A DNA stretch of 64,000 nucleotides from Parascedosporium putredinis (taxonomy: Eukaryota > Ascomycota > Sordariomycetes > Microascales > Microascaceae). Under the pieces are notes generated by a model. It was not told where the DNA came from, searched no databases, and saw nothing but the letters and a program-made list of their open reading frames with translations. Within the stretch, counting starts at the first letter, position 1, and the number at the start of each line of letters is the position of its first letter. Below are positions 46,530 to 58,787 of this stretch, piece by piece. The translations under genes were made by a program, and so were the position numbers. Where the stretch lies: the NCBI GenBank assembly GCA_949357655.1, contig CASHTG010000009.1, forward strand, positions 1 to 64,000. Direction: 5' to 3'.

Positions 46530-49308
46530 ATGCGGCGCAGTCATGAAAGCGGCAGCGAAACTTTCCTCCAAGTAAGGGATGGGGGTATTTTTCTTGCTCT
46601 CGAAGTGAAAGGTGATGCTCTTGGTGCTTCATATTACTCTTCAGCAGATCTGGCCTTAGTACTACTAGAGGAGGCGCCCTTGTCCGAAAACATCTGTATC
46701 GAACACCTCATAAATCACGTACGCCCAACCCTAGTTTTGGCACCAGCCAACGTTCCGGAAGGCTTGGTGCGCCGACTACAGCGACTAAACGAACTCGATG
46801 GTTTGCCTTGCACAATCCCTATTAGCTATGATGTTAATGCAATTTTTAACTCGAAAATATCTAGCAGGATACACTGAGAGGTTTTCTATTCGGCTCCTAA
46901 GCCCGGCCATATTCTCATATGAGATAGCTTTGGCCCGCCTCGCGGCACTGGCTTGTCTAAAGCCAGCCACTAGCTGCAAGTCAAATGGGCCAATGCTGGC
47001 GCTCAAAGATATTCAAAGCCTCCGCTTGGGGGCTATGATTGATCTTGACAGTAAGCTCTCAGTATGTTGAGTTCAGGCCATCCGTAATCTTCTTGTGTCT
47101 TCACCCTCCGATTATAAATGCTGGCATAGTAACCAACCTTTTAGATTAGCTGTGCTGGTGCTATCATCGAGGGGACCCGGCAGCATGGCCTTCCGAGTGC
47201 TGAAAATGCATCTTCATTACGAATGATCACCCTATCGCATCAAGTCTTCATGACAATGGACACCTTCTCCTCCTTGCAGATATTTAGGGCTGAATTGCAC
47301 CCAAACGGACAGATGAAGGATAAATGTGGAATTTCCGCCATGGCGAAGGAGAACTTATCCATTTTTGGGCTCTTTCGACAGCTAACATCAACGAGTCAAG
47401 GAAGGGCGAGGCTCCGGAGGGACCTTCTACGACCAACAATGGATTTGGGAATCCTTTCAGCACGACAGAATGCGATCTCTTTCCTTCTAAAGAAGGACAA
47501 TCAGGAGGCACTACTGCCGCTGCGTCGATTTCTCCGAGGAATGCAGGACGCCAAGACCCTTCTCAAGCGGATGGAAACAGGGAGTTGGTCCATAGCCTCC
47601 CATCGACCGGTCGGTAATGACACCTGGAAAGCTCTGTGGAAGTTCACAGTTCAAGCAGTCGGGTTGCATGCCTGTTTAGAGCAGCTCCTGCCCACCCCCA
47701 GCATTTTGACACAGGTGTGGTCTGTCCAGTCCAACCACGAGACAAGATTACCTCTAACAATTTCGGCACTAGATCTTTGATAAGGTGCAGCCTGCCATTC
47801 TCGAGGCAGTTGGAGGTTTGATTCGGCGAACGATTAATTTTGAGCAGTCGGAGACCTGTGGCCGACCCGTTGTTGCGCTGGGAGTAGATTGTAGACTGGA
47901 TAGTCTCAGGCACAGTTACGATGGATTGGAGCCGCTACTCACAGAGGTAGCAGCCACCATAGGCGAGGCATACTCAACATCAACAACCAAGGAACTCTGC
48001 CGATGCGTATTTTTCCTCAGCTCGGATTTCTCACAGTAATTGATAAGATTTGGCTCGCCCAGCGCCGTTCGCTCGGCATCCATGCTACCCTCATAGTGAC
48101 TGGGAGCAGAAGTTTGTTGATCAGGCTCGCATTTACTATAAGAATGGGTATATGAAAGATCTTGATGATCGGTTTGGCGACTTGTATGGCACTGTTGCAG
48201 GTATGTTGCGATAACTATCCCGCCCGATGACGCCCATGGGCATGATCTAAGGGCTAACTAATTCCATGGTTCAAGATAGAGAGGTTGAGATAATGCATGA
48301 CCTGGAGGTCCAGATCCTTTACCATCGCACCGCCCTCGAGCAGGCATCCGAGGTCTGTGGCGAACTTGATAGCATCCTAACAATGGCGGCTGCCGCAGAA
48401 AAATATCAGTGGACAATGCCCATCCTATCAGCTGACTCTACAGCCATTGATATCCAAGGAGGTCGTCATCCGCTCCTCGAGCTAACCACACGGTTCATCG
48501 AAAACAACTGTGTTCTGGGTGAGAAACCCGTCACGTGGTCATCTCGTCATGGACATATGCCCCGAACAAAAGAGGTGACGGACACTAGGGCGTTGCTTAT
48601 TACGGGGCCAAACCAGTCGGGGAAGAGTGTTTACTTGAAACAGGTGGCGCTTATCGTTTACCTCGCGCATATTGGCAGTTTTGTCCCCGCGAAGCGCGCC
48701 TTTATTGGGCTAACAGATAGAATTTTGACTCGCATTAGCACAAAGGAGTGTTCTTGGCGGAGCGAAAGTGCATTTTCTATCGATCTCCGTCAGGTTGCCC
48801 TCGCTATGAATGGGGCTACGAGGCGTAGTCTTGTATTGATTGACGAATTCGGAAAGGGGACACAACCACAGGACGGTGTGGGCCTGCTGGCAGCAGTTAT
48901 GAGGAATCTTCTCTCTCGAAACGAGGATACGCCTCGTACTATCATCGCCACCCATCTGTTTGAGGATCTCAAAAGTTATCATAGAGAGCCAGGTTCCGTA
49001 GTAGATGTGGCTCGACTAAATGTTCGATTTGATCCGAAGATATATGCATCCGATACACGAATGGTGTATCTCTATACTTTAGAACGAGGGGAGGGGGTAC
49101 CTCGAGTTTCGGTATCGGATGCGCGTCACTGAATGGGGTTGATGGAAGTGTTGTTCACAGAGCGACAGCTATTATGGGGCTCCTCCAGCGAAATGCTAGC
49201 ATCAATGATATTTCTTCACAGCTTGGGAAGGCACAGAAGCAACGCTTAGAGGCTGTAGAAGCGACTTCTCGTGATCTAGTTCATAAATTGAAAGGTGAAG
49301 GTGGATAA
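46530..49308 (+). CDS. MSH5: Meiotic MutS homologue Msh5
   Basis: Msh4-Msh5 stabilises Holliday junctions for meiotic crossovers and does not repair mismatches. The N-terminal part has GGIFLALEVKGDALGASYYS and HLINHVRPTLVLAPANVPE. The middle has MTMDTFSSLQIFRAELHPNG and LSIFGLFRQLTSTSQGRARL, where Msh5 has TLxSLQIxxSExHPN. The ATPase domain is intact: TGPNQSGKSVYLKQVALIVY (Walker A), HIGSFVPAKRAFIGLTDRIL, SAFSIDLRQVALAMNGATRR and SLVLIDEFGKGT (Walker B), then ATHLFEDL. The C-terminus is TSSFGIGCASLNGVDGSVVH, reached by adding one base at 49,093-49,097. Several other frame changes or introns occur between 46,800 and 48,270. The exact start is uncertain. Confidence 0.88.
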
Positions 49309-49764
49309 ATGGGATTGAATTGACTCAATCACAGGAGATGTAGGAGATGTAGGAGATGTAGGAGATGTAGGAGATGTAGGAGATTATAGATGCATCGAAT
49401 TGAAAAATGTAGTCTATAATGTGGTGGTGCACGGCAGGGGATCAATATGACGTTTCTTACCTATTCTCTTTGAAGACTTCTAAGTCTCATCTGGTTCTTT
49501 GTAGCCCCTGAGAGTCCACTATGAAACAAAGGTCAAAGTCGTCTCTAAAAGACGCGCTTCGCACTGTCCCCCCCTTCTCACAAAGAAACACACCCCTTTC
49601 CTTTCCTTCATCGCATCTTATCATTGTTAATTATTCCTCACTCACTCCCAAAGGCCTTTCTGGATCCTGTGTGTTCGTGCCCTTGATATCCGGCGCAAGC
49701 GGCACAGCTGCCCTAAGTACGGTAATGGCTGTCTAAACCACAAAACCTCCATAGGCTCGGCACA
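49309..49764. promoter_or_regulatory. Promoter region of CCH1
   Basis: This 456-base interval contains the 9-bp minisatellite and a C/T-rich stretch around 49,565-49,640, common in fungal promoters. No gene is seen. Confidence 0.4.
49333..49386. repeat. 9-bp minisatellite downstream of MSH5
   Basis: The unit aggagatgt is repeated five times perfectly and once imperfectly (aggagatta), 25 bases after the MSH5 stop. It would lie in the 3' UTR or the CCH1 upstream region. Confidence 0.9.
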
Positions 49765-52700
49765 ATGTCACAATCATCACAGACTCCGGCTGGGGGTGGT
49801 GGAGATGAGTTGCGTCGTCCAACACAGGGTTATCAACTTCGGAACCTGCAATCTACGTCCTATGAGTCTCAGCCGCAGGCGGCCAGATATACAAGTACGC
49901 GGAGGTATTCCGACGATGACCTGGCTCCAGCTACACCACCATCCCCATCAACCTACTGGGACCAGCCCTATTCCGTTCGCCGTCGCGAGATACCCCTTGA
50001 TGACGACACGGCGCCTCGTCCAGAATCCCCGATTGATCCGTCTGCACTACAATTTGCATTACCTCCAAGTATAGACGCGCTATCCTCGACACTCGACCCC
50101 TACGAAACAACGATGATGGATTCACTTGTGGCCTCATCGAATTATTACGACGAAGTACACACTGCTGACAACGAATCTGACATGGTCCCGCTCACATCTC
50201 AAGCGCAGCCGATATCTGGAATGCTAAGCCCACGCACCCAGGACTCGATGCCAAGAAACAGCTTTCAGACCGTATCTGACCTTGATAACGGGCCGCCTCG
50301 AGGCCGTGATGTGAGGGGTGGACTTGACATTGGTCTAGAATCCACGGCGGAGAGGCAGCATGGGTATGGAGGCAGCCTCATACCAACAACCTTCGCTCAT
50401 TCTCGAACCTCGTCGACTTCTGGGGCACTTTCAAGGGCAGGATCAATCGTCAGAGCGATGTCACAGAGGGTTGTTAATATCAGTGGGGAGGGCGAGGCCC
50501 TTGACCGAAGGCCCAGCGTCCGCCGGCAAAGCTCTCAGATCGAGGCGGGACGACAGCCTACGACCCATCTCTCTCTTGGCCCAAATGTGGATACCTCATA
50601 TCCCTCCCAGATATTTTCGAACACTGCCGATGAAAAGAATGCCTCTTCAAGGTTTGCCTTTGGTGAGCTGCGATACGCCCAGTCCTCAGCTGTTGATGGT
50701 ATGAACCCCTTGAGAGGGAAGAGCCTAGGAATATTTTCACCGGACAATGCAATCAGGAAAGGCCTCTGCGAACTCTTGGTACATGCATGGACGGAACCCA
50801 TCATCTTAGTCCTTATCGTTTTACAAACAGTTTTGCTCGCTGTTGAGGCTGCACCCAACGTTTTCGAGCTGGGCAATGGTCGACCGGATAGATGGGGTAC
50901 CACCAGGATCGATTGGGCAATGTTAGGCCTGTTCATCATCTTCACCTTAGAACTAATGGCCCGCATCATTGTGTCAGGACTAATCCTCAACGCTGCCGAA
51001 TATAGCACAATCGATCGCAACCGAGGTATTGGCGCGGCGATAGCCGATCAATACAAAGCTATTTTTCAACCGCAGAGGCACAAATCAGTCAAAGGCAACG
51101 CTCGCCACACTCGATTAGAGCCTACAGTCGCTTCCCGATCGTTTACTTTCGTGCAGAGACAAACTAAAACTATTGAAGATCAGCGGAGATGGCAACTGGC
51201 CCGTCGTGCGTTTCTCCGCCATGGCTTCAATCGATTAGACTTTGTTGCTGTTGTTGCATTCTGGGTATCATTTCTTCTGGGTATATTTGGGCTCGAGAAG
51301 CGCCATCATCTCTATGTCTTCAAAATGCTTAGCTGCCTACGCATCATTCGGTTGCTCGCCTTAACGAATGGAACTGCGGTAGGTACCTAGTTCCGCATCC
51401 CCCAGCATCTCCACTAACTCAATACTTAGATCATCCTACGAAGTCTGAAAAAGGCGACCCCACTCCTCGTCAGAGTGGCCTTTCTCGTCAGCTTCTTTTG
51501 GCTCCTTTTCGCCATTATAGGCGTTCAAAGCTTCAAAGCAAGCCTCAGCAGGCAGTGCGTCTGGCTCGATCCTCTCGACCCAACAAATAAATCAGCGTCT
51601 TTCACGAATTCCTTTGCCTTTTGTGGGGGCATCTTGACAATAACACTGGTCAACCGTCTCCGTGGGTGACGACCGACGATCCCGACGACCTTACAACCCT
51701 CAGACCTGTTCCAAATTCTGGAAAAGGATTCATATGTCCCCGGGGATCCATATGTCTCCAGCAAGGTAATCCTTATAACGGTACAGTCAATTTCGACAAC
51801 ATATTCCACTCGTTGGAGCTGGTCTTTGTGATCATGAGCGCGAATACCTTCTCCGATCTTATGTATTATACTATCGACTCAGATTACCCGCCAGCAGCTT
51901 TATTTTTCGGCGCGGGAATCATGATAATGATGCTCTGGCTCACTAATCTTCTGATTGCTGTCATAACCTCATCTTTCCAAGTTATTCGGGAGGAAAGCAA
52001 AGCCAGTGCCTTTACAGCAGAGGAAGCTGAGCCTAGCCCCTCGCGCTCAGATGAGGTACTGACGAGACGATCGCTTCTACAAAAGGCGTATGATAGAACC
52101 GCGATGGTTTGGGTCATCATCATTGCTTTTGCCCTTATAGCGCACTCCTGCCGAAGCGCTGTGATGAGCGAAACCCGCAAGGTTTTCATCGATAGGACGG
52201 AGCTTGTCGCAACGATATTGCTTGATGTTGAAATCTGCCTTCGGTTTCTTGCCGATTGGCGCCGCTTCCACCGAAGCTGGCGGAATCTCTTTGACCTCGG
52301 CCTAGCTTTAATAACCTCTATCATCCTTATTCCCCTATCCAAACGTCAGGGAGGCCATACGCTTGGCTCACTGTCTTCCAAATTCTGCGAGCCTATCGGA
52401 TTGTAATGGCAATTCCGGTTACACGCAAACTTATACTTCTCGTGCTCGGGAACGCAATGGGCATCGGAAATCTCATGTTGTTTGTTTTCCTTATAACCTT
52501 CATTATGGCTCTCTTTGCTGTTCAACTGTTTAGGGAGAAATACCAAGCGCAGATGAGGACGGCGAGCTCTACCGCATATCCTTCTCCACCATCTTCAACT
52601 CGTTCCTTGGCATGTATCAGATTCTGTCAAGTGAGAACTGGACGGATATCTTGTATGCTGTGACTGCTGCCGGGAATGGGTTTGATACGGCCTGGATTGG

Positions 52701-55700
52701 TGCTGTGTTCTTGATCGGCTGGTTTATACTCTCATTCTTTATTTTGGTCAACATGTTCATTGCCGTTATCCAAGAAAATTTCGATGTTTCAGAGGATGAG
52801 AAGCGCTTGGAGCAAGTGAAAGCATTTCTACAAAGAAAGGAGTTGGGCAAATCATCTGGCAACCTGGCGCTATCTACCATCTTCACCTTTGGACGGAACC
52901 GGAAGAAGAAGGCGAAGGATCCGTTGGACTATGGACCAGCCATGATGGAGATGCTTCTGAAGGATGCTGTCGTCCGCGAATTCCTCGATGACCCTGTGGA
53001 TCCTCTTCAAGAAAGTGCAGAGCCGTCTCAGCCTCTACGTCAGCTTACGACAATGGTGGGGGATGTTAGGCCCGGCTATCTCTCGTCTCTTTGGGGCAAG
53101 GTTGTATTGGCCGTCTCGAGTCAAGAACCGAACCCCTTCTATTCTAACATCCGCTTTGAAGGGCCAAACGACAATCTGGATCCTCGCCAGATGGCCCGGC
53201 AGGCGGTATCCGCCACTAGCGCCCGTCGAAGAGCACAGCGCGAGTATCTCGCGAGGCATCCCAGCTATAATGTTTCTCTGTTCGTTTTTGGGCCAAAAAC
53301 CCTATTCGGCGCCTTTGTCAGCGACTTGTAGGCCCAGGTCGGGGTAGCGAGCGATTTGATGGGGTTGAGCCCAACAAAATTGCGTGGTACTCTTTCTCGG
53401 CCTTCATTTACTCCGTTACGGTGGCCATGGTTATTCTGGCTTGCGTGACAACACCCCTGTACCAAAAGCAATATCGCGAAGAGCACCAATTTAGCGTCCA
53501 GAACTGGTATGTGTGGACTGACCTTGCCTTTGCTGGTGTTTTTACTTTAGAGGCAGCCGTGAAAGTCATCGCGGATGGGTTTTGGACCCCCAATGCCTAT
53601 TACCGCAGTTCCTGGGGAACAATTGACGGAGTGGTTCTCATCACCCTCTGGATTTATGTGGCAACTTTACTTGCGAATGATGGGGCCGTCTCACGAGCAG
53701 TCGGCGCCTTTAAGGCTTTAAGGGCGCTGCGCCTGCTCAATCTAAGCGACAGTGCCAGGGACACATTCCATAACGTTATCATATGGGGCCTATGGAAGAT
53801 CATAGCGGTAAGGCCCTCGTTCAACTTGATGATCATATCCTCACCTAGTTTCCAGCGCTGCCGCTGTCATAGCTGAGATAAAACATGCTAACATGTGGAC
53901 GTTGGTAGCCGGCATTTGTGTCAATATCGCTTCTCATCCCGTTCGCTATTTATGGCTTGAACCTATTTAGTGGAACTTTAGTCGCCTGTAATGATGACTC
54001 TGACACTGTTGTTCGCCTGGAAGATTGCTTCGGCGAGTATAACAGTGCACCATACAGCGAGGACTGGCTCCTATTGGCGCCAAGAGTAGTCTCTAACGAG
54101 TATCTCAATTTTGATGACTTCGGATCATCCCTCTTCAGCCTCTTTCAGATCGTTAGCCAAGAGGGTTGGGTTGATGTGTCATTCGCTGCACAGGCTATAA
54201 CCGGTGTTGGCTTCCAGCCTCGTCCTCTTGTTGCCCAGGGAATGCAGTCTTCTTTGTGATCTTCAATCTCCTTGCTACGGTTTTCGTGCTGACACTTTTC
54301 ATCTCCGTCTTCATGCGCAACTATACTGAGCAGACTGGTGTCGCTTTTTTGACGGCAGAACAGCGGTCGTGGTTGGAGCTACGAAAACTTATGCGGCAAA
54401 TATCACCGTCTAAAAGCTCTTATGATGACTCGGAACACGCGTGGAAAAAATGGTGTCACAAAAGAGCTATTGAGAAACGAGGAGTATGGTACACTTCAAT
54501 TACCTTCGTCCTTGTTTGTCACTTGCTCTTGCTAGTTAGTGAATTCAGCAATGAACCGGAGTGGTGGACGAAGACGAGGGACGTGCTGTTCTTTGTCTTC
54601 ATTCTTGTCTATACCGCTAATGTTGCCGTTCGAGTTGTTGGTCTCGGATGGTCTCGCTTTCGAAGGAGCTCTTGGGATATCTATTCCCTTGTTGTTGTTA
54701 CCGGTGCCTTTGGGGCAACTCTCGCGCTGCTGATTAGCAAGACAAGAGGGGAGACCTACGTGCAGCTACACAAGTTCTTCCTCGTGGGCATTGTTCTTCT
54801 GGTCATTCCACGAAATGATGCTCTCGACCAACTGTTCAAAACTGCCGCCGCAAGTTTGACAAAGATCAGCAACCTTCTCGCGACCTGGCTCATTTTCTTT
54901 ATCATATTCGCCATTGCCATGACCCAGGCTTTTAGCCTCACGCGCTTTGGAGAAGCAGCCGGCAACGGACTCAATCTCCGGACCGTACCAAACGCCCTCA
55001 TCCTCCTCTTCCGCATGAGTTGTGGTGAGGGTTGGAATGAGATCATGGAGGACTTTGCTGCCATTGAACCACCTCTCTGTGTCGAAGGCGATGACTTTTT
55101 CAACAGTGACTGTGGCAGCAAGCCCTGGGCTAGATTTTTGTTCGTTGCTTGGAACATACTGAGCATGTATATTTTTGTCAATCTTTTCGTTTCTCTCATC
55201 TACGAAAGTTTTAGTTACGTCTATCAGCGGTCAAGTGGCCTGGCCGTTGTAGATCGGGACGAGATCCGCCGATTTAAAGAAGCCTGGCGCAGCGTTGATC
55301 CGGCGGGAACCGGCTTTATCACCAAGGAGGCCTTCCCTCGACTTCTCGGGGAGCTCTCCGGCGTATTCGAGATGCGGATATACGATGCTGACGATTCAGT
55401 ACGCCAGATTTTAGAAGACGTGAGAGGCGATGGCGCTAACGTGAGGCACCAATCACTTGGAGCGAGTGGTGGGTCTAGCTCTACCACTGGAGTTGACCTG
55501 GACAAGCTCAATGAGCGACTCTCACACATTGACGTACCGACTATACGAGAGCGTCGTCGCCGCTTTAACATTTTCTTTGAGGAAGTAATGGTATCGGCAG
55601 ACCCTGATAAGGGTATCTCGTTTACCACAGTCCTGATGATTCTTGCCCACTACAACATCATCAGCGATAGTAAGAGTTTAAGGTAAGAAGAGCCAGCAAC

Positions 55701-56345
55701 GTATTTTATCCACATCAGCAGTATGGTAACCTTGTAGATAGGCTTGAGGAGTTCCTCCGGCGTCGCGCAAGACTCCAAAGGGTGGAGGAAGAAGTTCGAA
55801 GGCGTGTTGTACTGGGATTCTTCGAGACCCTGTACTGGTCACGCCAATTCCAGAGACACATGGAACGCAAGCGAGCTGGAAGGATGGCGGCGGTCCCACA
55901 ACTGGACATCCCCGACATTCTTGTCGATGATGAGGCCATCAGTGACGGCAGTACCAAATCCGCCACTAGTCAACGGATGGACGACCATAGATCTACACAA
56001 CGGTGGAGTTGGGCTATCAGCCCTGGAGATAGGGCATCCCCTGAGCAGAGCTATCAACATCCTCTCAGTGCACCACGCCTATCACCCACCTCGCCGACGC
56101 GCCAGGGCTCCCGCTCCGGTTATAACTTTGAGTTTCAACCACCGCCCAGTGATGAACCTGAGAATAGAGGGCCAGCTGGCAGTGAGAGCGCAAGATTTGC
56201 GCGGGCGGCTGGCTCTTCCATGATTGAAGATATGCTTGACGATTCGGTGTGGGTTGAAAGTATCAGAAGAAGTGCAACCCTTCGCCGTTCGGAGAGGGGT
56301 CCTACCGGTATGGCGATAATCCTTGATAGGCGGCGGGCTGACTAG
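49765..56345 (+). CDS. CCH1: High-affinity calcium channel alpha subunit Cch1
   Basis: Cch1 is the plasma-membrane pore of the fungal high-affinity Ca2+ uptake system, working with Mid1. The disordered Ser/Pro-rich N-terminus (about 330 residues) precedes four six-helix repeats. Repeat I starts near AIRKGLCELLVHAWTEPIIL. The pore loops read VIMSANTFSDLMY, ILSSENWTDILY, QIVSQEGWVDVSF and RMSCGEGWNEIMED, so the selectivity positions are N-E-E-E. An EF-hand-like stretch follows (AWRSVDPAGTGFITKEAFPR). Introns are at 51,379-51,429, 53,808-53,908 and 55,683-55,741. One base is missing at each of 51,625-51,629, 52,332-52,335, 52,533-52,535, 53,295-53,299 and 54,238-54,240; adding it restores family sequence each time. 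About 2,100 residues, normal for Cch1. Confidence 0.95.
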
Positions 56346-58511
56346 TTGGCGTTGGTTGCGTTCTAGTAATATGCGTTCACTCTTCCTTGATTTGTGCAAA
56401 TAGGATTTTCAAGACGTACATAGGGAGTTAATTCATGTAGTTTGCATACACATATGTGCTGTTGTCTACGCCATATATCTCGGTGCCCATCCATGGATAC
56501 ATTTTGTTCCCGACCTGTTCAATAGCTTTAGAGAGAAATTAGATCCTTAACACTTAACAAAGCAGAGTAGCAAGAAGCAACACGAGAAGAAGTGAATGGT
56601 TTGACTAGCGGGGTGGGTGAAATTATGAGGCATTCATATGTTATACATATGTACTAGAGAGGGTGCTGGTCGAGAATAGTATTTCTTCCACCCATTCAGC
56701 CATTTCCTCCTCAGGGTTTACTCCCCTCAAAGGGGCGACGAATTTCTCTAATAATTATGACCTTTAAGTACGCACCCAAAAACATTGAGATGGCGGTTGA
56801 GGCCTTGGAGGAGTCTCGTCCGATCGTCGCTCCCTCTCGAGCAACGCTCGAGCCATGCTGCGGGCGGTGTTTCAGATCCTTTCCCTCAACGGATCCGACA
56901 CCAACAACGCCCATGCTCGGTTGTAGCCCTTCTCGGTCTTGGAGGATGAGTCGTGGCACTTCGTAGATAAGGAAAGTCTTGGAGAGACCGAGTTTCAAAT
57001 AACGCAGGGCATGAACCTCTCATGCAAGAAGCAGAGAAAAGTCAAGATAATGGCCCGTTGACTCGAGTTGAAACGGTTGTGGGATCACGGACATATCACC
57101 CACAGCATGTTGTCTGTTTTTAGGAGTTAATTTGGCTTCAATACGGTTTTTATCTAGACTCTGAGGTCGATCATACCAACGCGGGAAAGGGGCCACACCC
57201 ACCTTCAAGTGAGCACGTCAGAAGACACAAAGATCAATTGATGCCCACCAACTCCTTCGATGCAACAATAAGAGCAAGCGCGACTCCCTCATCTTCGTGG
57301 AGCCGCACTGCTGTGAGCAGGAGAACGGTTAAGCCCTCGCTGTTGCTTAAGTATTTAGTGAATCGCCACTTATAGCAAGCCTCAGGCGATCTAGGATTTG
57401 GCGTGAAGGAAAATAGGTGAGTCTCCGTACACACCTTGCAGGGAAAAATAGAGAATTAATTTTACGAACTGAATTCGATACTTGGAAGTGCTCGGACTCT
57501 ATTATGGGTTCAACGCTCTGACAGCGGCGAGACTCCTTTCCTACAAATCGCCAACTTCGTGTGCATCGGAACTGCTGACTCCTCTTCAGGGGACATGGTA
57601 TTATGGCAGTACTTCGTTGATGTAAGCCAGACTCGTTTGAGAGAAAGTGAGCCGAACAAGCGGCGCGCACGATTAGAGCAGTGTTATGGTTTCCTTTTCG
57701 GAATGATGCTGAATAACTATGGCTGATCCTGAGGTTTCTTGGGGCACAAAGGGCGGTTCGCGAAGCGGACATGGTCCGTTAGTGAAAACCCTGAGACAAC
57801 TTATGAGAAGGGGCTCCAGGGGTAACCATAGGAGATGGACAGGGAGCCCGCCACGGTCCGACACTAGGCAAGGGTCTCCGACAACTTTCTCATCCCTTTC
57901 GCAGACCTCAAGTATTACCCCGTGTTCCTGCGACAAGAGCGCGGGGTACTAAAGTACGACCTCGACCTTGGATTAGTATATAATATTAGCTATAATCTCA
58001 TCATCTCTTCTGCCTCTTCCCGCTTGTCCTCATCCCTTTTTCTGTCGATCACTCGCTCTTTTTTTCTTTCTTTTTTTCTCGAGGCCCTATTGCCCTGGTC
58101 TGGCATTTTCTCTTCTCCCCTGTTATCTAGTCATTTTATTTGCCTTTACTTTGAACTTCGCTTCATTGCATGAGCTCTTTTACCGACCACTCGTTCCTTT
58201 TGATTGACTTGTCTCAACCGGTAGCGCCACTTAGTACAACCGAGAAGCTGAAGCCTTCTTTTGAGGGACATCTTTAACGACGCTGCCCCACAGCTACCCA
58301 TCTATCATCACGTCAACATTTCAGACAGCCTTGTTTGCCCTAATTTCTAGCTCCAACATCCCTGTCGAGCTTCATTGTACTCTTGCACCCTCTTCAGCAT
58401 ATAAAGAGGCCACATAATCTGTTTCTTCGACTTATCTCTTGCCTCAAGTCGGAATTGAATCTCACCCGTCTGCCGGTCCAGTTCCTCGCTAGTCAACGCT
58501 GCGCACCCATA
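56346..58511. other. Gene-poor 2.2-kb region after CCH1
   Basis: No gene can be supported firmly. On the minus strand an open frame at 56,711-56,998 (with LKLGLSKTFLIYEVPRLILQ) might continue, with a frame change near 56,730, into PEEEMAEWVEEILFSTSTLS, giving a possible short protein; I do not recognise it. On the plus strand 57,719-57,952 is open but without a domain. A long pyrimidine tract at 58,050-58,082 marks the promoter of the next gene. Confidence 0.35.
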
Positions 58512-58787
58512 ATGCAGTCCTCTCGGTTCCACGCCATCGCCGCCCGCTTCTCAGCGACTACCCTTCGAACCTCTTTTCGCCGGTCATCCTCGGTCTCAAG
58601 TAATCGCGATTCAATTGCCTCGACCGCATCGTCTCCTGTGAGCACCATCAATAGCATCATCTTTCGCCAGCCTTCTATCGTTGATCTCGAAGAGGAGAGG
58701 CGGAGTTTCGCTAGCGAGCTTAACATCCTGGAGCCAAGACCCATAGTCTATTGGGCCGGAGTGGAGGAGCGTATCGCAACATTTTAG
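58512..58787 (+). CDS. Small conserved protein, possibly mitochondrial
   Basis: The start MQSSRFHAIAARFSATTLRT gives a 91-residue product. The N-terminus is rich in Arg, Ser and Ala without acidic residues for about 35 positions, which suits a mitochondrial targeting sequence. The end is IVDLEEERRSFASELNILEP followed by RPIVYWAGVEERIATF. This ending resembles a small uncharacterised ascomycete protein. The upstream region has the CT-rich leader typical of expressed fungal genes. The frame is intact and no intron is needed. The function is unknown. Confidence 0.6.
   Translation: MQSSRFHAIAARFSATTLRTSFRRSSSVSSNRDSIASTASSPVSTINSIIFRQPSIVDLEEERRSFASELNILEPRPIVYWAGVEERIATF

Noticed and set aside
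49765..56345. CCH1 split into several separate channel genes
   Set aside because: The pieces follow each other in the correct order, and each junction is repaired by one base or an obvious intron.
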